Positions 43,221 to 52,961 of a stretch of DNA of 64,000 nucleotides are shown one piece after another. This stretch comes from Ignavibacteria bacterium RIFOXYB12_FULL_35_14 (GTDB lineage: Bacteria; Bacteroidota; Ignavibacteria; Ignavibacteriales; Ignavibacteriaceae), in the NCBI GenBank assembly GCA_001803045.1, contig MHAR01000014.1, forward strand, positions 1 to 64,000. The letters are read 5' to 3'. The position numbers and the translations under genes were made by a program. Position 1 is the first letter of the stretch. Each line of letters begins with the position of its first letter. Below the pieces are notes generated by a model that saw only the letters and a program-made list of their open reading frames with translations, ran no database searches and was not told the origin of the DNA.

Positions 43221-44950
43221 TAGTTGCTCTCCTGATTTTTATCGTTAATATGTATATCTTTTAGTTTTAATTGCGGAAATGTTTTTCCGTCTTTAGTATA
43301 CTTATCAATGCTGAACACAGCTTCAATTGAAGCCTGATTTTTAGTCAGCGCTTCGCACATTTCGCCCATGTTAAATCCTATGCAATCTAACACTCTATCC
43401 GAACCATTTTGTTTTAGGTTGATAATTAAATGATTGTTGCCGACAAATCTTGGTTTACCCTCAACATGTAGATCTTCTGCAAGAAAAACGGGTCTCATAT
43501 TTCCAGGGCCAAATGGAGCGAACTGATCAATAATTTTGAAAAACTTAGGTGTGAGATCCGAGAACTTTAGTTTTGCATCAATATGAACTTCCGGCAGAAA
43601 TTCATCTTCGCCTAAAGTTTCTTTTACAATCTGATTGAACTTCGATCTGAAATCATCAATCTTATCAACCTCAACTGCTAAACCGGCGGCTGATTGATGA
43701 CCACCGAAGTGGAGAAGTAAATCCTCGCACTTCTTTAGTGCTTCATAAATATTAAAGTTGCCTGTGCTTCGTGCGGAACCTTTCGCGACTCCATCAACAG
43801 TGGTTAACATAATCGTTGGGCGATAATATTTTTCAACAAGTCTTGATGCAACAATACCAATCACTCCCGGATGCCACGATTCTTCATGAAGAATGATAGC
43901 GAGATTTTTATCCAGGTCTAGTGAACCTTCAACAAGGTCGAGTGCCTGGAAGAATGTATCTTCATCTATTTTTCTTCTCTCATAATTTTCAGATTCCAAT
44001 ACTGCTGCCAGCGTAAATGCCTCATCAATATTATTAGTGATGAGCAGTTTAACTGCTCGTTCAGCATCACCCAACCGGCCTACTGCATTTATTCTCGGTG
44101 CAATAGTAAAAACAATTTGCCCCGATGTTAAATCGCCAGGTTCCAAATGACTGTTTTTTATTAATGCGCTTATTCCTGGTCTTGGAGAATGATTTATCTG
44201 GTTCAAACCTTCTTTGACAAGAACTCGATTTTCATCTGTAAGAGAAACTATATCTGCAGAGGCAGCAAGCGCAACTAGGTCAAGATATTTCAGAGGCAAT
44301 TCGCGCTTGCCGATTCTTTCGGCAACACCTTGAGCAAGCTTAAATGCAATTCCTGCACCGGATAAATATTTAAACGGATAATTACAGTTTGGCTTTAAAG
44401 GATCGAGCACCGCATAAGCTTGAGGTAATTCTTCCTTTGGCTGATGGTGATCGCATATAATAACGCTCATCCCGAGTTCATTAGCAAGCTGAGTTTCTTC
44501 AACGGCAGTAATTCCGCAATCAACCGAAATAAGGAGAGAGGTTCCTCTTTCTTTCACGTGTTCTATACCAATTTTTGAAATTCCATATCCTTCGGTAAGG
44601 CGTTTGGGGATATAGAAATCAACTTGAGCGCCCAATTCCTTTAGAAACATGTATAGCAAAGCAGTTGCGCAAGTACCGTCCACATCATAATCACCATAAA
44701 TACAAATCAATTCATTTTCAGTTATAGCTGTAATTACCCGTGTGGTGGCGCATTCCATTCCATTCATTAGGAAAGGATCGGGAAGTGAATCTAAGGAAGG
44801 TCGGAAAAAAGCTTTTGCTTGCTGGTAATTTTTTATATCTCGGAGGACTAAAAGTCTGGCAAGCGTTTCTGAAATGTTAAGTGATTCAACAAGAGATTTA
44901 ACCGTGAATTCATCAGGTTGCGGTTTTATTTTCCAGACTTTTTTAGGCAT
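43220..44950 (-). CDS. recJ: Single-stranded-DNA exonuclease RecJ
   Basis: 576 residues. The DHH phosphoesterase motifs are [25 protein letters not shown] and [12 protein letters not shown]; the DHHA1 motif is [14 protein letters not shown]; the C-terminal third is the RecJ OB-fold ([16 protein letters not shown]). It degrades ssDNA 5' to 3' in recombination and repair, in keeping with its ruv neighbours. Its start lies about 34 nt past the 3' end of rnpB on the same strand. Confidence 0.95.
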   Translation of the reverse strand: MPKKVWKIKPQPDEFTVKSLVESLNISETLARLLVLRDIKNYQQAKAFFRPSLDSLPDPFLMNGMECATTRVITAITENELICIYGDYDVDGTCATALLYMFLKELGAQVDFYIPKRLTEGYGISKIGIEHVKERGTSLLISVDCGITAVEETQLANELGMSVIICDHHQPKEELPQAYAVLDPLKPNCNYPFKYLSGAGIAFKLAQGVAERIGKRELPLKYLDLVALAASADIVSLTDENRVLVKEGLNQINHSPRPGISALIKNSHLEPGDLTSGQIVFTIAPRINAVGRLGDAERAVKLLITNNIDEAFTLAAVLESENYERRKIDEDTFFQALDLVEGSLDLDKNLAIILHEESWHPGVIGIVASRLVEKYYRPTIMLTTVDGVAKGSARSTGNFNIYEALKKCEDLLLHFGGHQSAAGLAVEVDKIDDFRSKFNQIVKETLGEDEFLPEVHIDAKLKFSDLTPKFFKIIDQFAPFGPGNMRPVFLAEDLHVEGKPRFVGNNHLIINLKQNGSDRVLDCIGFNMGEMCEALTKNQASIEAVFSIDKYTKDGKTFPQLKLKDIHINDKNQESN

Positions 44951-44983
44951 AAGTGTTTCTGTTTTACAAATTCAAAGAACAAA

Positions 44984-45552
44984 AGTAAGCTCAAACCTAT
45001 AAGCCGAATTCTGTACGGATTGACCATATTATACTTCGTAAAAACTTTGTGTCCGTCAATTGACTGATTGAGACTCCGTGGCAGACAGTCTGATTTCGTT
45101 TGAAAAGAATCTATTTGCCACTAAGACACCAAGACTCGAAGGAATACTAAGAACGCATAATAATTTAGTCAACCCTGGCAATTATTTGTCTGGTTTCCGA
45201 ATTACTTCGGAATTCTAGCGGTCCACCCGAAAATCATTCAAAGCGAACAACTTTGTTCCGTCAGCTGACGGAAAGATTTTCCTACTTGACCTTGCTTCGA
45301 GTGGGGTTTACCTTGTTCCGCAAAGCGGAATCCCAAAGGGACCAACAATGTTACCATTGCTGCGGTAGGCTCTTACCCTGCCTTTTCACCTTTACCCCGA
45401 CTTAAAGCCGGAGTTGTATATTTTCTGTGGCACTTTCCGTATCCCGATTTTATTCGGAATCCCGGGTGTTACCCGGCACTCTGTTCTGTGAAGTTCGGAC
45501 TTTCCTCCCCTCCCGATACATCGGGAGAAGCAATTGCCCGGTATGAGCTACT
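44984..45552 (-). ncRNA. rnpB: RNase P RNA with an extra arm
   Basis: Catalytic RNA that matures tRNA 5' ends. On the minus strand: P1 AGTAGCTCATACC (45552-45540) pairs with GGTTTGAGCTTACT (44997-44984); P2 GGCAATT (45538-45532) pairs with AATTGCC (45183-45177); conserved GAGGAAAGTCCG (45507-45496), GGTGAAAAGGCAGGGTAAGAG, and the 3' ACAGAATTCGGCTTAT (45014-44999). About 569 nt, against roughly 380-400 for ordinary bacterial type A. Most of the excess is an insertion between P2 and the 3' conserved block (45015-45176). A TATATTTG at 45614-45607 could be its -7 element. Confidence 0.92.
45015..45176 (-). other. Insertion arm in rnpB at the P2-P4 junction
   Basis: Where most bacteria have about 4 nt, this gene has 162. 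The arm is closed by an 8-bp helix, GGGTTGAC (45175-45168) with GTCAATCC (45024-45017), one G-U pair. It contains TTAGTGTC/CTTGGTGTCTTAGTGGC-like repeat words and a CAGACTGTCTG hairpin. Confidence 0.7.
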
Positions 45553-46154
45553 TTTATTCTAAAAACTCTTTTTAGTATTGATTAATAAATTATTTTCTAA
45601 CTGAGGCAAATATAAGAAATTACTTGTGTTAAATCAGTAGAAGGAAAATGTACCGGGTATGTTTCCGCTAATTGTTGGTTTGAATCATTGCTATCCAAAA
45701 TAATTATGAAACAAAAAAAAGTTTTTCTAATAATCTAAATCGGCAGGATCCTAATTATTTTCGAGTTCAATCCCTCTCTAATTTAATTCTTCTCTCTTCC
45801 TCTTAAAGAAAAACCTTCTTGATATCGGAAAGAATTTAAAATAATAAGATTATTCTCAAATTATGATAAGAGGGTGATAAGGTTGAAGAAGCTTATCTTG
45901 TTATATATTACTAAGGTTAAGATTTTTAGACATCTAATCAGCAGTTGGAGAAATATTTTTCTCAAACCTTAGTAAAGCAAATAACCTAATGAAATAAAAC
46001 CTTATCATCATATTTCTTTTGTATGCAGAGTGTGATACAACTTTAAAATAATAACAACCTGGCATTTATTTTGGACATGTATGGTTTGAATAGAATAAGA
46101 AAACTTGAGCTTTTTGCTGCTTTTTAATTCAGAATAAAAGAGAAAGAGCAAATG
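45553..46154. other. Gene-free gap upstream of rnpB, with nested inverted repeats
   Basis: No reading frame of note and no tRNA that I can fold. The centre (45875-46007) carries nested inverted repeats: TGATAAGGTT (45875-45884)/AACCTTATCA (45998-46007) outside, TTACTAAGGTT (45908-45918)/AACCTTAGTAA (45965-45975) inside, and a GAGAAATATTTTTCTC hairpin in the innermost loop. The rest is AT-rich. Confidence 0.6.
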
Positions 46155-46877
46155 CTAATCAGTCAATCCCGCAACTTCTGCTGAGACAAGTATTCTGCCG
46201 CAATACTCACAAAAGAAAAGCTTGTTGTTTCTACGGATTTCCAATTGTCTTTGTGACGGAACAATATTATGACAGCCCGAGCAAGCAGCGCGTCTGATTG
46301 TTACAACGGCTTTTCCTTTTTTAGCTTTTCGGATTCTCATGTAGGCAGCGTAATCCGGTTTTTTGGTTTCATCAACAATCTTTTTTCGTTTTTCTTTCAG
46401 CTTAGCTTCTTCTTTTTCATTTGCCTTACTAATCTCTTTCAGCTCAGCTTCTTTTATTTTTAGCTCTGCTTTAAGCTCTTCGAGCTGTGGGGCAACACTT
46501 TCGATATCTATTGCCAGACCTTTACTCGTATCTGCTAATGCATTATTCTCTGCCTCCAATTTATTTATAAGCTCTTCAGAATTATCTATTTCCTTTGTAA
46601 GAGCATCATACTCTTTGTTATTTCTAACCTGGTAAAGCTGTGTTTTAAATTTCTTTTGATTTGCTCTCAGCTTTTCTATTCCCTCTTCGTTGTCCTCGCG
46701 CTTTTCTAATGATTCTTTTCTTTTTAATTCTTTCTCCTCGGTCTCCTCTTTAAGAGACTTTATTTTCATTTCAAGATCTTCAACTGTGTGTGGAAGATCG
46801 CCCCGAAGCTCTTCAAGATCATCAAGCTGATCGTCTAATATTTGTAATTCATACAGTGTTTTTAATCTGTTAATCAA
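46155..46877 (-). CDS. Coiled-coil protein with C4 zinc ribbon (DUF164/CdsZ-like)
   Basis: 240 residues. Residues about 10-175 are a long antiparallel coiled coil, very rich in Glu, Lys and Leu. The C-terminus is a zinc ribbon with CSGCHNIVPSQ and FFCEYCGRIL (four Cys). Family members are widespread and implicated in protein-protein roles; one from Chlamydia (CdsZ) serves secretion assembly, but that does not transfer here. ATG overlaps the nif3-like stop (ATGA), so the two are co-translated. Confidence 0.85.
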   Translation of the reverse strand: MINRLKTLYELQILDDQLDDLEELRGDLPHTVEDLEMKIKSLKEETEEKELKRKESLEKREDNEEGIEKLRANQKKFKTQLYQVRNNKEYDALTKEIDNSEELINKLEAENNALADTSKGLAIDIESVAPQLEELKAELKIKEAELKEISKANEKEEAKLKEKRKKIVDETKKPDYAAYMRIRKAKKGKAVVTIRRAACSGCHNIVPSQRQLEIRRNNKLFFCEYCGRILVSAEVAGLTD

Positions 46878-48004
46878 TTTACATGACTCCTCTTTTTATT
46901 ATAAATATTGATCGGGTTTGTATTCCCGCTAAACTTTAAAATTTTAATATTACTTTTTTCTTTAACGAGTTTAGATAATCTTCTCTGCATTTCATCAATC
47001 ACATGAATTTCAGTTTCGTAATGACCTGCATCAATAAGCAAAATCTTATTTTTGGCTGAATGAAATGAATGATACTTAATGTCCGCAGTTACGAGGGCAT
47101 CAGCACCGCTGCTAATTGCATTGTCAATAAGATCGCTACCCGACCCCCCGCAAACCGCAACTTTTTTTATTCTGTTAGTTGAACCGTGAATATAGCGTAA
47201 ATTTTTAGCGCCAAGCTTTTTTGAAACCATTGCTAATGTTTCAGCCGGTGATAAGCTTTTCTCAAAATTACCAATGGCTCCGGCACCATAGTTTACATTG
47301 TAATTTTCAAGAGGATAAATATCGTAAGCAGGTTCTTCGTATGGATGAGCAGCCTTCAAAGCGCTAAGAACATCATTTAGTTTCCATGAATCAACTAATA
47401 CTTCAAATTTAATTTCTTTTATGTTTTCGTATTTGCCTTTGATTCCAATTGTGGGATTTGAAATGCTTGAACCTTTAAATGTTCCCTCACCTTCAGATCT
47501 GAAACTGCAGCTTGAATATTCACCAATAATTCCGCCACCAGCATTAAACAATGCAGCTGCAACTTTTTCAACATGTTTGGCAGGAATAAATACCGAAAGC
47601 TTGTATTGATTTGATTTTTGGTTTTTCAGAAATGTGATGTTTTTAAGTCCTAATTTTTTTGCAAGCTGAAAGCTTACGCCGTGTTTTGTAAAATCTAAAT
47701 TTGTATGTGCCGAGTAAAGAGTAATTTCATTCTTAATAAGCTTTTCTATCAGCTGAGCATTTGGATCTTTAGTGAAGTCAAGCTTTTTTATCGGGTGGAA
47801 GATTAAGGGATGATGCGTGATTATCAAATTACATTTTTTTTTGATTGCCTGGTTTGCCACATCGGCAGTTAACTCTAGGCTTAGCAGAATACTTGTAACT
47901 TTTCTATTGGTATTTCCAATTTGAACTCCGACATTATCATTCTGCCAGGCAATTTCCTTAGGTGCCCAGTCTTCCAAATATTTAATTACTTCTTTGCAAG
48001 TCAT
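46874..48004 (-). CDS. Nif3/DUF34-family dinuclear-metal protein
   Basis: 376 residues from the ATG at 48004 (MTCKEVIKYLEDWAPKEIAW is the family start; an ATG 15 nt upstream is inside a hairpin). Metal-binding motifs: THHPLIFHPIKKLDF, LYSAHTNLDFTKHGV and LLIDAGHYETE. It has the central insert domain found in longer Nif3 proteins (YKLSVFIPAKHVEKVAAALFNAGGG ... HPYEEPAYDIYPL). Sometimes annotated as GTP cyclohydrolase I type 2, but function is unsettled. Coupled to the zinc-ribbon gene, a conserved pairing. Confidence 0.9.
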   Translation of the reverse strand: MTCKEVIKYLEDWAPKEIAWQNDNVGVQIGNTNRKVTSILLSLELTADVANQAIKKKCNLIITHHPLIFHPIKKLDFTKDPNAQLIEKLIKNEITLYSAHTNLDFTKHGVSFQLAKKLGLKNITFLKNQKSNQYKLSVFIPAKHVEKVAAALFNAGGGIIGEYSSCSFRSEGEGTFKGSSISNPTIGIKGKYENIKEIKFEVLVDSWKLNDVLSALKAAHPYEEPAYDIYPLENYNVNYGAGAIGNFEKSLSPAETLAMVSKKLGAKNLRYIHGSTNRIKKVAVCGGSGSDLIDNAISSGADALVTADIKYHSFHSAKNKILLIDAGHYETEIHVIDEMQRRLSKLVKEKSNIKILKFSGNTNPINIYNKKRSHVN

Positions 48005-48006
48005 AC

Positions 48007-48037
48007 AAAAAAAATGCACTTCTAAAATTGAAGTGCA
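48007..48037 (-). terminator. Terminator of ispG abutting the Nif3 start
   Basis: TGCACTTC/GAAGTGCA stem (48030-48037, 48015-48022) with a 7-nt loop and an 8-T run on the minus strand (48014-48007). The T-run ends 2 nt before the Nif3 ATG, so it occupies the place of the Nif3 ribosome site. Confidence 0.75.
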
Positions 48038-48201
48038 CTTTTGAAAATCCTTTTTATTTTTTGTGCTACATTGTCTGCAGGTAAATATCTATGAAACTTT
48101 TTTTTGTGGGCTATTGTCATCGTATTTTATTTTAACAAATATAACCTTTAATCATATAATTTTCAATTTATTTATCCTTAAAAAATCAGCGTTTTTATAA
48201 T

Positions 48202-50205
48202 TTATTCAGGTTCAACCCAGTTTTCGTCTCCTTTAATGATGTCGATTAAAGAATCTACCGCAAATTCTGCATTAATATTTCTTTGAACAATATCCTTTCC
48301 CCGGTAAAGAGTGATTTTATCAATTCCTGAGCCTACGTAACCATAATCAGCATCTGCCATTTCACCCGGACCATTAACTATACAGCCCATTATTGCAATT
48401 TTTACACCTTTAAGATGTTCGGTTCTTTTGCGGATCATTTCGGTAGTTTCTTGAAGATCAAACAAAGTTCTTCCGCACGAAGGGCAAGCGATGTATTCAG
48501 TTTTTGAAATTCTTACTCTAGCTGCTTGAAGGATTCCAAACAAAGTTCTATTGATAAGCGATTCATTTGATTCCTTTTTACGGATTAGATTTTTAACATA
48601 AATATCATTTTGGTCAGCTTTTTCCCAAAAATCATTTGCTTGAAGCCAAACACCATCTCCAAAACCATCAATCAGCAATGCACCAACATCGGTGGAGGAA
48701 TATAATCGCAGTTCATCGAGATTCAAATTCTCATACGATCTTTTTATGATAACAGGTTTCTTTACATCATTTTCAAGTAGCTTCATAAAAACTCTTCGCT
48801 GTTCAGCCATTCCATGTAAATTGGATGTTACCAGAACGATGATGACTTTTTTATCGTTTTTAATTTTTACCATCAAAGCTTGATTGAGCAATTCGATATC
48901 AAGTTGGATAAAGCTCAGAGTGTCAGACTTTTGATTATCCGACAAGTAATCTTCAACGCTCATCAGTGGAAATGATTTATTTTTATCTTCAAGCTTCAGC
49001 CAGTGTTCATAATCATAGACTGCTTTCATTCCTATTGGAATATCAAACGGTGAGTTTTGGTTTCCTAAATAAATTAAATCTGCAGCCAAATCAGTCATAT
49101 TCCACTTATCAGAAACTTGATCGTAAGAATATCCGACATCTGATAAATCTTTAGGCGATTTTATTTTTCTTTTCGAATAATCTGCAAACACTCTCGGAAC
49201 ATTACTTCCTCCAATTCCAAGCGCTTCAAATGTACGTCTGCGAGAATAATTCAAAGGATCAAAAGGAATTCGATTTACCTCTTCAATTTCTTTATGAGGG
49301 ATTCGGCTTTTGTATCGGTTAGCCAATGAGATTGCGATAGGTGCTTCGAACTCCGGATCTTCAGTTAACGATACTCTTATTGTATCTCCAATTCCGTCCT
49401 CAAGCAAACTTCCAATTCCGAGTGCAGATTTTATTCTGCCGTCTTCACCCCCGCCCGCTTCGGTTACTCCAAGATGTAAAGGATAATTCATTCCTTCATC
49501 CTGCATTTTTGTAATAAGCAGGCGATAAGCTTGAATCATAACTTGCGGGTTACTTGCTTTCATTGAAAGAACGATGTTGTAGTAATTTAATTCCTCACAA
49601 ATCCTTACAAACTCAAGTGCAGATTCAACCATGCCGAGCGGAGTATCACCGTACCGGCTCATTATTCTATCTGAAAGCGAACCGTGGTTTGTTCCGATTC
49701 GCATTGCTGTTCCATACTCTTTACAAATTTTTACAAGCGGAGAAAATCTTTCTCTTATTCTATCTATCTCGGCGTAGTAAGCTTCGTCTGAATATTCAAT
49801 TGTTTCAAACTTCTTCTTATCAACATAATTTCCCGGGTTGATTCGCACTTTTTCAACTATTCTTGCAGAAATTTCAGCAGCATTTGGCGTAAAATGAATA
49901 TCGGCGATTAGAGGTACACTATAACCCCTGGCCCTCAATTCTTTTTTAATGTTCGCGAGATTTTCGGCTTCCGATTTGCTTGGGGCAGTTATTCTAACGT
50001 ATTCGCATCCGGCATTAACCATTCTGATTGTTTGTTCAACAGTCGCCTTGGTATCCATCGTGTTTGTGGTCGTCATGGATTGAATTCGGATAGGGTTGTT
50101 TGCACCGAGCGGTATGTCGCCAATAAAGACCTCTCGGGTTTTATATCGGCTGTATTTAGTTAAGCTGTTGCAGTATTTTTTTGAATGAGTAATATTTTCA
50201 GTCAT
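48202..50205 (-). CDS. ispG: 4-hydroxy-3-methylbut-2-enyl diphosphate synthase, long form
   Basis: 667 residues. It converts MEcPP to HMBPP, just before IspH in the MEP pathway. The N-terminal TIM barrel has IPLGANNPIRIQSMTTTNTMDT and VRITAPSKSEAENL; the C-terminal iron-sulphur domain has CPSCGRTLFDLQET and MGCIVNGPGEMADADYGYVGS (three cluster Cys). A large extra domain (about 360-560) lies between them, the form found in Bacteroidota, Chlorobi, Chlamydiae and plants rather than the short E. coli type. Separated from the Nif3 gene by a terminator. Confidence 0.96.
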   Translation of the reverse strand: MTENITHSKKYCNSLTKYSRYKTREVFIGDIPLGANNPIRIQSMTTTNTMDTKATVEQTIRMVNAGCEYVRITAPSKSEAENLANIKKELRARGYSVPLIADIHFTPNAAEISARIVEKVRINPGNYVDKKKFETIEYSDEAYYAEIDRIRERFSPLVKICKEYGTAMRIGTNHGSLSDRIMSRYGDTPLGMVESALEFVRICEELNYYNIVLSMKASNPQVMIQAYRLLITKMQDEGMNYPLHLGVTEAGGGEDGRIKSALGIGSLLEDGIGDTIRVSLTEDPEFEAPIAISLANRYKSRIPHKEIEEVNRIPFDPLNYSRRRTFEALGIGGSNVPRVFADYSKRKIKSPKDLSDVGYSYDQVSDKWNMTDLAADLIYLGNQNSPFDIPIGMKAVYDYEHWLKLEDKNKSFPLMSVEDYLSDNQKSDTLSFIQLDIELLNQALMVKIKNDKKVIIVLVTSNLHGMAEQRRVFMKLLENDVKKPVIIKRSYENLNLDELRLYSSTDVGALLIDGFGDGVWLQANDFWEKADQNDIYVKNLIRKKESNESLINRTLFGILQAARVRISKTEYIACPSCGRTLFDLQETTEMIRKRTEHLKGVKIAIMGCIVNGPGEMADADYGYVGSGIDKITLYRGKDIVQRNINAEFAVDSLIDIIKGDENWVEPE

Positions 50206-50279
50206 CTTTATCTTTTTAACTTTACATTACAATCGCAAAATGAACATAATAAGTTCCAAAGTAATCGGTGTAAAAAAGA

Positions 50280-50837
50280 TTATGGTCGATAATTGATCTG
50301 GTGACTTGCTTTTATTTGAATGAGCGAATCTTGCAGATCGCTCGGTTCCAATTGCCTTTTTTTAAGTTCAAACATAAAATCATCCCAGTAACAATTTAGC
50401 CAATATGAAGTTTGGCGTTTATTCATAAATTCAACTCTTAAAATTCCATACTCTTGTAATGCTGCCTTACAGAGTTGACATGGTTCAGTTGTTGACATAA
50501 CAATAATGGAATTTTTATCTAAAGCATTAAATTGTTTCCAACCATTACTTTTTACAGCGTCATTTAATGCGTTGATGACAGCATGCCCGACTGCATTTGT
50601 ATCTGAGAGGAGAGTATTATATCCCCGTCCAATCAGGCTATAATTGTAAAGAACGACTGCCGAAACCGGTTCATCACCTTTTCCAATAGCTTGAATAGCT
50701 GCATTTCTCAATTCGCGTTTTGAAAGAGATACTAACTCAGTGTCGGGAAAAATTCGGAAAAACTCTGAACGCAACAGATAGACAATTGCGAAGAAAATGA
50801 ATGCTAAAAGCAACACTATGTAAATAGATTTTTTCAT
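50280..50837 (-). CDS. Membrane-anchored cytidine-deaminase-like protein lacking catalytic Glu
   Basis: 185 residues. One N-terminal membrane helix (4-22), then a cytidine/tRNA-adenosine deaminase-like domain. The second zinc motif is intact (TTEPCQLCKAAL, Cys120 and Cys123). The first, normally HAE, reads GHAVINAL: His85-Ala86-Val87, so the proton-shuttling Glu is replaced by Val. Deamination by the usual mechanism is not expected. It could be a zinc-binding pseudoenzyme facing the periplasm. It is the gene upstream of ispG on the same strand (74 nt gap) and diverges from dnaG. Confidence 0.7.
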   Translation of the reverse strand: MKKSIYIVLLLAFIFFAIVYLLRSEFFRIFPDTELVSLSKRELRNAAIQAIGKGDEPVSAVVLYNYSLIGRGYNTLLSDTNAVGHAVINALNDAVKSNGWKQFNALDKNSIIVMSTTEPCQLCKAALQEYGILRVEFMNKRQTSYWLNCYWDDFMFELKKRQLEPSDLQDSLIQIKASHQINYRP

Positions 50838-50977
50838 TACAAAAACTCTTTATTTTTAATGGTATTAATATAAAATAAACTTTTGGATAATTATTATTAC
50901 TTAAATGATTGGATGAAAAAATGATTATTTTTATCAGTAAGATCAATTTGATAAAAATTATTTATTAAAAAATATAG

Positions 50978-52861
50978 ATGCGAATTCCAGAAAACAAAAT
51001 AGAAGAAATAAGATCTGCTGCAGATATTGTAGATGTTATTTCCGAGTTCGTCCAATTACGAAAAAGAGGAAAGAACTTTATTGGGCTTTGTCCATTTCAC
51101 AGCGAAAAAACTCCTTCTTTTACAGTTAGCGAGGATAAGCAAATATTCCATTGCTTTGGATGTCATATGGGGGGAAACATCTATAAGTTTTTAATGGAGT
51201 ATGAAAAAATATCTTTTATTGAAGCCGTTCAAGAGGTTGCAGCAAGAGTTGGGATAAATCTTGAGTATGAAGAAGATACAACCGGCAAAGAAAGTGAACA
51301 GGAAATTCTATATGAGATAAATGTTCAAGCGGCAAGATATTTTTCCGATAATCTGCTTAATTCGCCTGAAGGGGAAGTTGCGAGAAAATACTTTGTAGAA
51401 AGAAAAATAAAACCGCAAACAATGCGGGCATTTGGACTTGGTTATGCTCTTAACGGCTGGGAATATTTTGTTGAGTATGCTAAAACACAAAAAATTGATC
51501 TTGAACGGGCAATTCAATTAGGTTTGATAGGACAGCAGAATGATGGTCGCTTATTCGATAAATTTTCAGACCGAATAATCTTTCCCATATTTTCTGCAAA
51601 CGGAAGAGTGATTGCATTTGCTGGAAGGATTCTTGAGAACAGAGAAGGATCTGCTAAATATTTGAATTCGCCTGAATCACTGATTTATGTGAAAGGTCGC
51701 ATTCTCTACGGGTTGTCTTTTGCGAAAGATGAAATAAGAAAGCTTGATAAAGCAATCCTCGTTGAAGGTTATATGGATTTAATTTCCTTATATCAAAACG
51801 GAATTAAAAATGTTGTTGCTGTTTCAGGAACAGCATTGACAGAAGATCAAGTTCAGCTTTTATCTAGATACACAAAAAATGTTGTTCTGTTGTTTGATGC
51901 CGATGCAGCGGGCATTAAAGCTTCGATGAGGAGTATTGAGCTTTTGCTTAAACGTGATATTGAAGTAAAAATTGTAACTCTCCCGTCAGGGGAAGATCCC
52001 GATTCTTACATTAACAAATATGGTAAAGTAGAATTTGACGAACTTATCCGTAAAGCACAGAATTTTTTAGAGTATCAAACTGCATATTTTGAATCGCAAG
52101 GATATTTTGAGGATCACAACAAAACTGCCGAAGCAATTCGTGAGCTTGTCAAGCTGCTCGCTCTTATCGATGATGAATTAAAAAGAAATTTATTGTTAAA
52201 GTCTGTTGCGAAAAAATTCAATCTCCGTGAGAAACTTTTGGAGACTGAATTAGATAAAACCCTAAAGCGGCAGGTTAAAGATGAATCATCAAGGCAAGCT
52301 GTAAAAGATGGCAGACCAAATAAAGAAAAAACAGGATTGCACTTTGCCACATTAGAAAACAAATCGGATTCTAATTATATACTTGAAAAGGAATTGGTGA
52401 AACTTCTCTATGAAGGAAATAAAGAAATTATTGAGCTAATCTTTGCTCACTTTTCTCCTGATGACTTTAATTATCAATTTCATCAAGAGCTAGTAGCTGA
52501 AGTTTATGAAGCACATCAAAATTCCGAGGATTTAACTGCAAGCACATTGGTCGCAAAAGTTAAAGCTGAAGAGCAGCAAGCATATCTTTTAGAAATTACG
52601 TTCGACAAATATTCCATCAGCAAAACCTGGGATGAATTAAATCCCGTTTTCGAGGACGAAAAACTGCTTTATAAATTTGCTATGGATACAATCAGAAATT
52701 TTAAAATTGCCAAGATCGAAGAAAAGATGGCGGCAAATCATGACAAAATAGAGCGTGCTGAGAGTGAAAATGAGAAGCTCGAGTTAATGAAGGAAAATAT
52801 GGAGTTGGAGAAGGAAAAGAAGATTGTAAGAGAGGAGAGTGGTAGTGAAAGTAGAGTCTAG
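50978..52861 (+). CDS. dnaG: DNA primase
   Basis: 627 residues. N-terminal CHC2 zinc finger (GLCPFHSEKTPSFTVSEDKQIFHCFGC), the RNA-polymerase core with RIIFPIFSANGRVIAFAGR, TOPRIM motifs VEGYMDLISLYQ and VLLFDADAAG with catalytic Glu and Asp, and a C-terminal helical DnaB-binding region ending in a charged coiled coil. It makes RNA primers for replication. It stands alone (no rpoD follows). Confidence 0.96.
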   Translation: MRIPENKIEEIRSAADIVDVISEFVQLRKRGKNFIGLCPFHSEKTPSFTVSEDKQIFHCFGCHMGGNIYKFLMEYEKISFIEAVQEVAARVGINLEYEEDTTGKESEQEILYEINVQAARYFSDNLLNSPEGEVARKYFVERKIKPQTMRAFGLGYALNGWEYFVEYAKTQKIDLERAIQLGLIGQQNDGRLFDKFSDRIIFPIFSANGRVIAFAGRILENREGSAKYLNSPESLIYVKGRILYGLSFAKDEIRKLDKAILVEGYMDLISLYQNGIKNVVAVSGTALTEDQVQLLSRYTKNVVLLFDADAAGIKASMRSIELLLKRDIEVKIVTLPSGEDPDSYINKYGKVEFDELIRKAQNFLEYQTAYFESQGYFEDHNKTAEAIRELVKLLALIDDELKRNLLLKSVAKKFNLREKLLETELDKTLKRQVKDESSRQAVKDGRPNKEKTGLHFATLENKSDSNYILEKELVKLLYEGNKEIIELIFAHFSPDDFNYQFHQELVAEVYEAHQNSEDLTASTLVAKVKAEEQQAYLLEITFDKYSISKTWDELNPVFEDEKLLYKFAMDTIRNFKIAKIEEKMAANHDKIERAESENEKLELMKENMELEKEKKIVREESGSESRV

Positions 52862-52961
52862 ATTAAAAGAGAAAGTTTTGTAACGGGGTTTTTCTTCTTA
52901 TTCACTAAATTTTATATATTAAAATCAGAATTAAATTATTCTAATTTATATATCAACCAAA

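Noticed and set aside
45553-46154. tmRNA, 6S RNA or tRNA near rnpB
   Set aside because: No CCA-end/T-arm or resume-codon pattern was found; nested inverted repeats are the only structure I can support.
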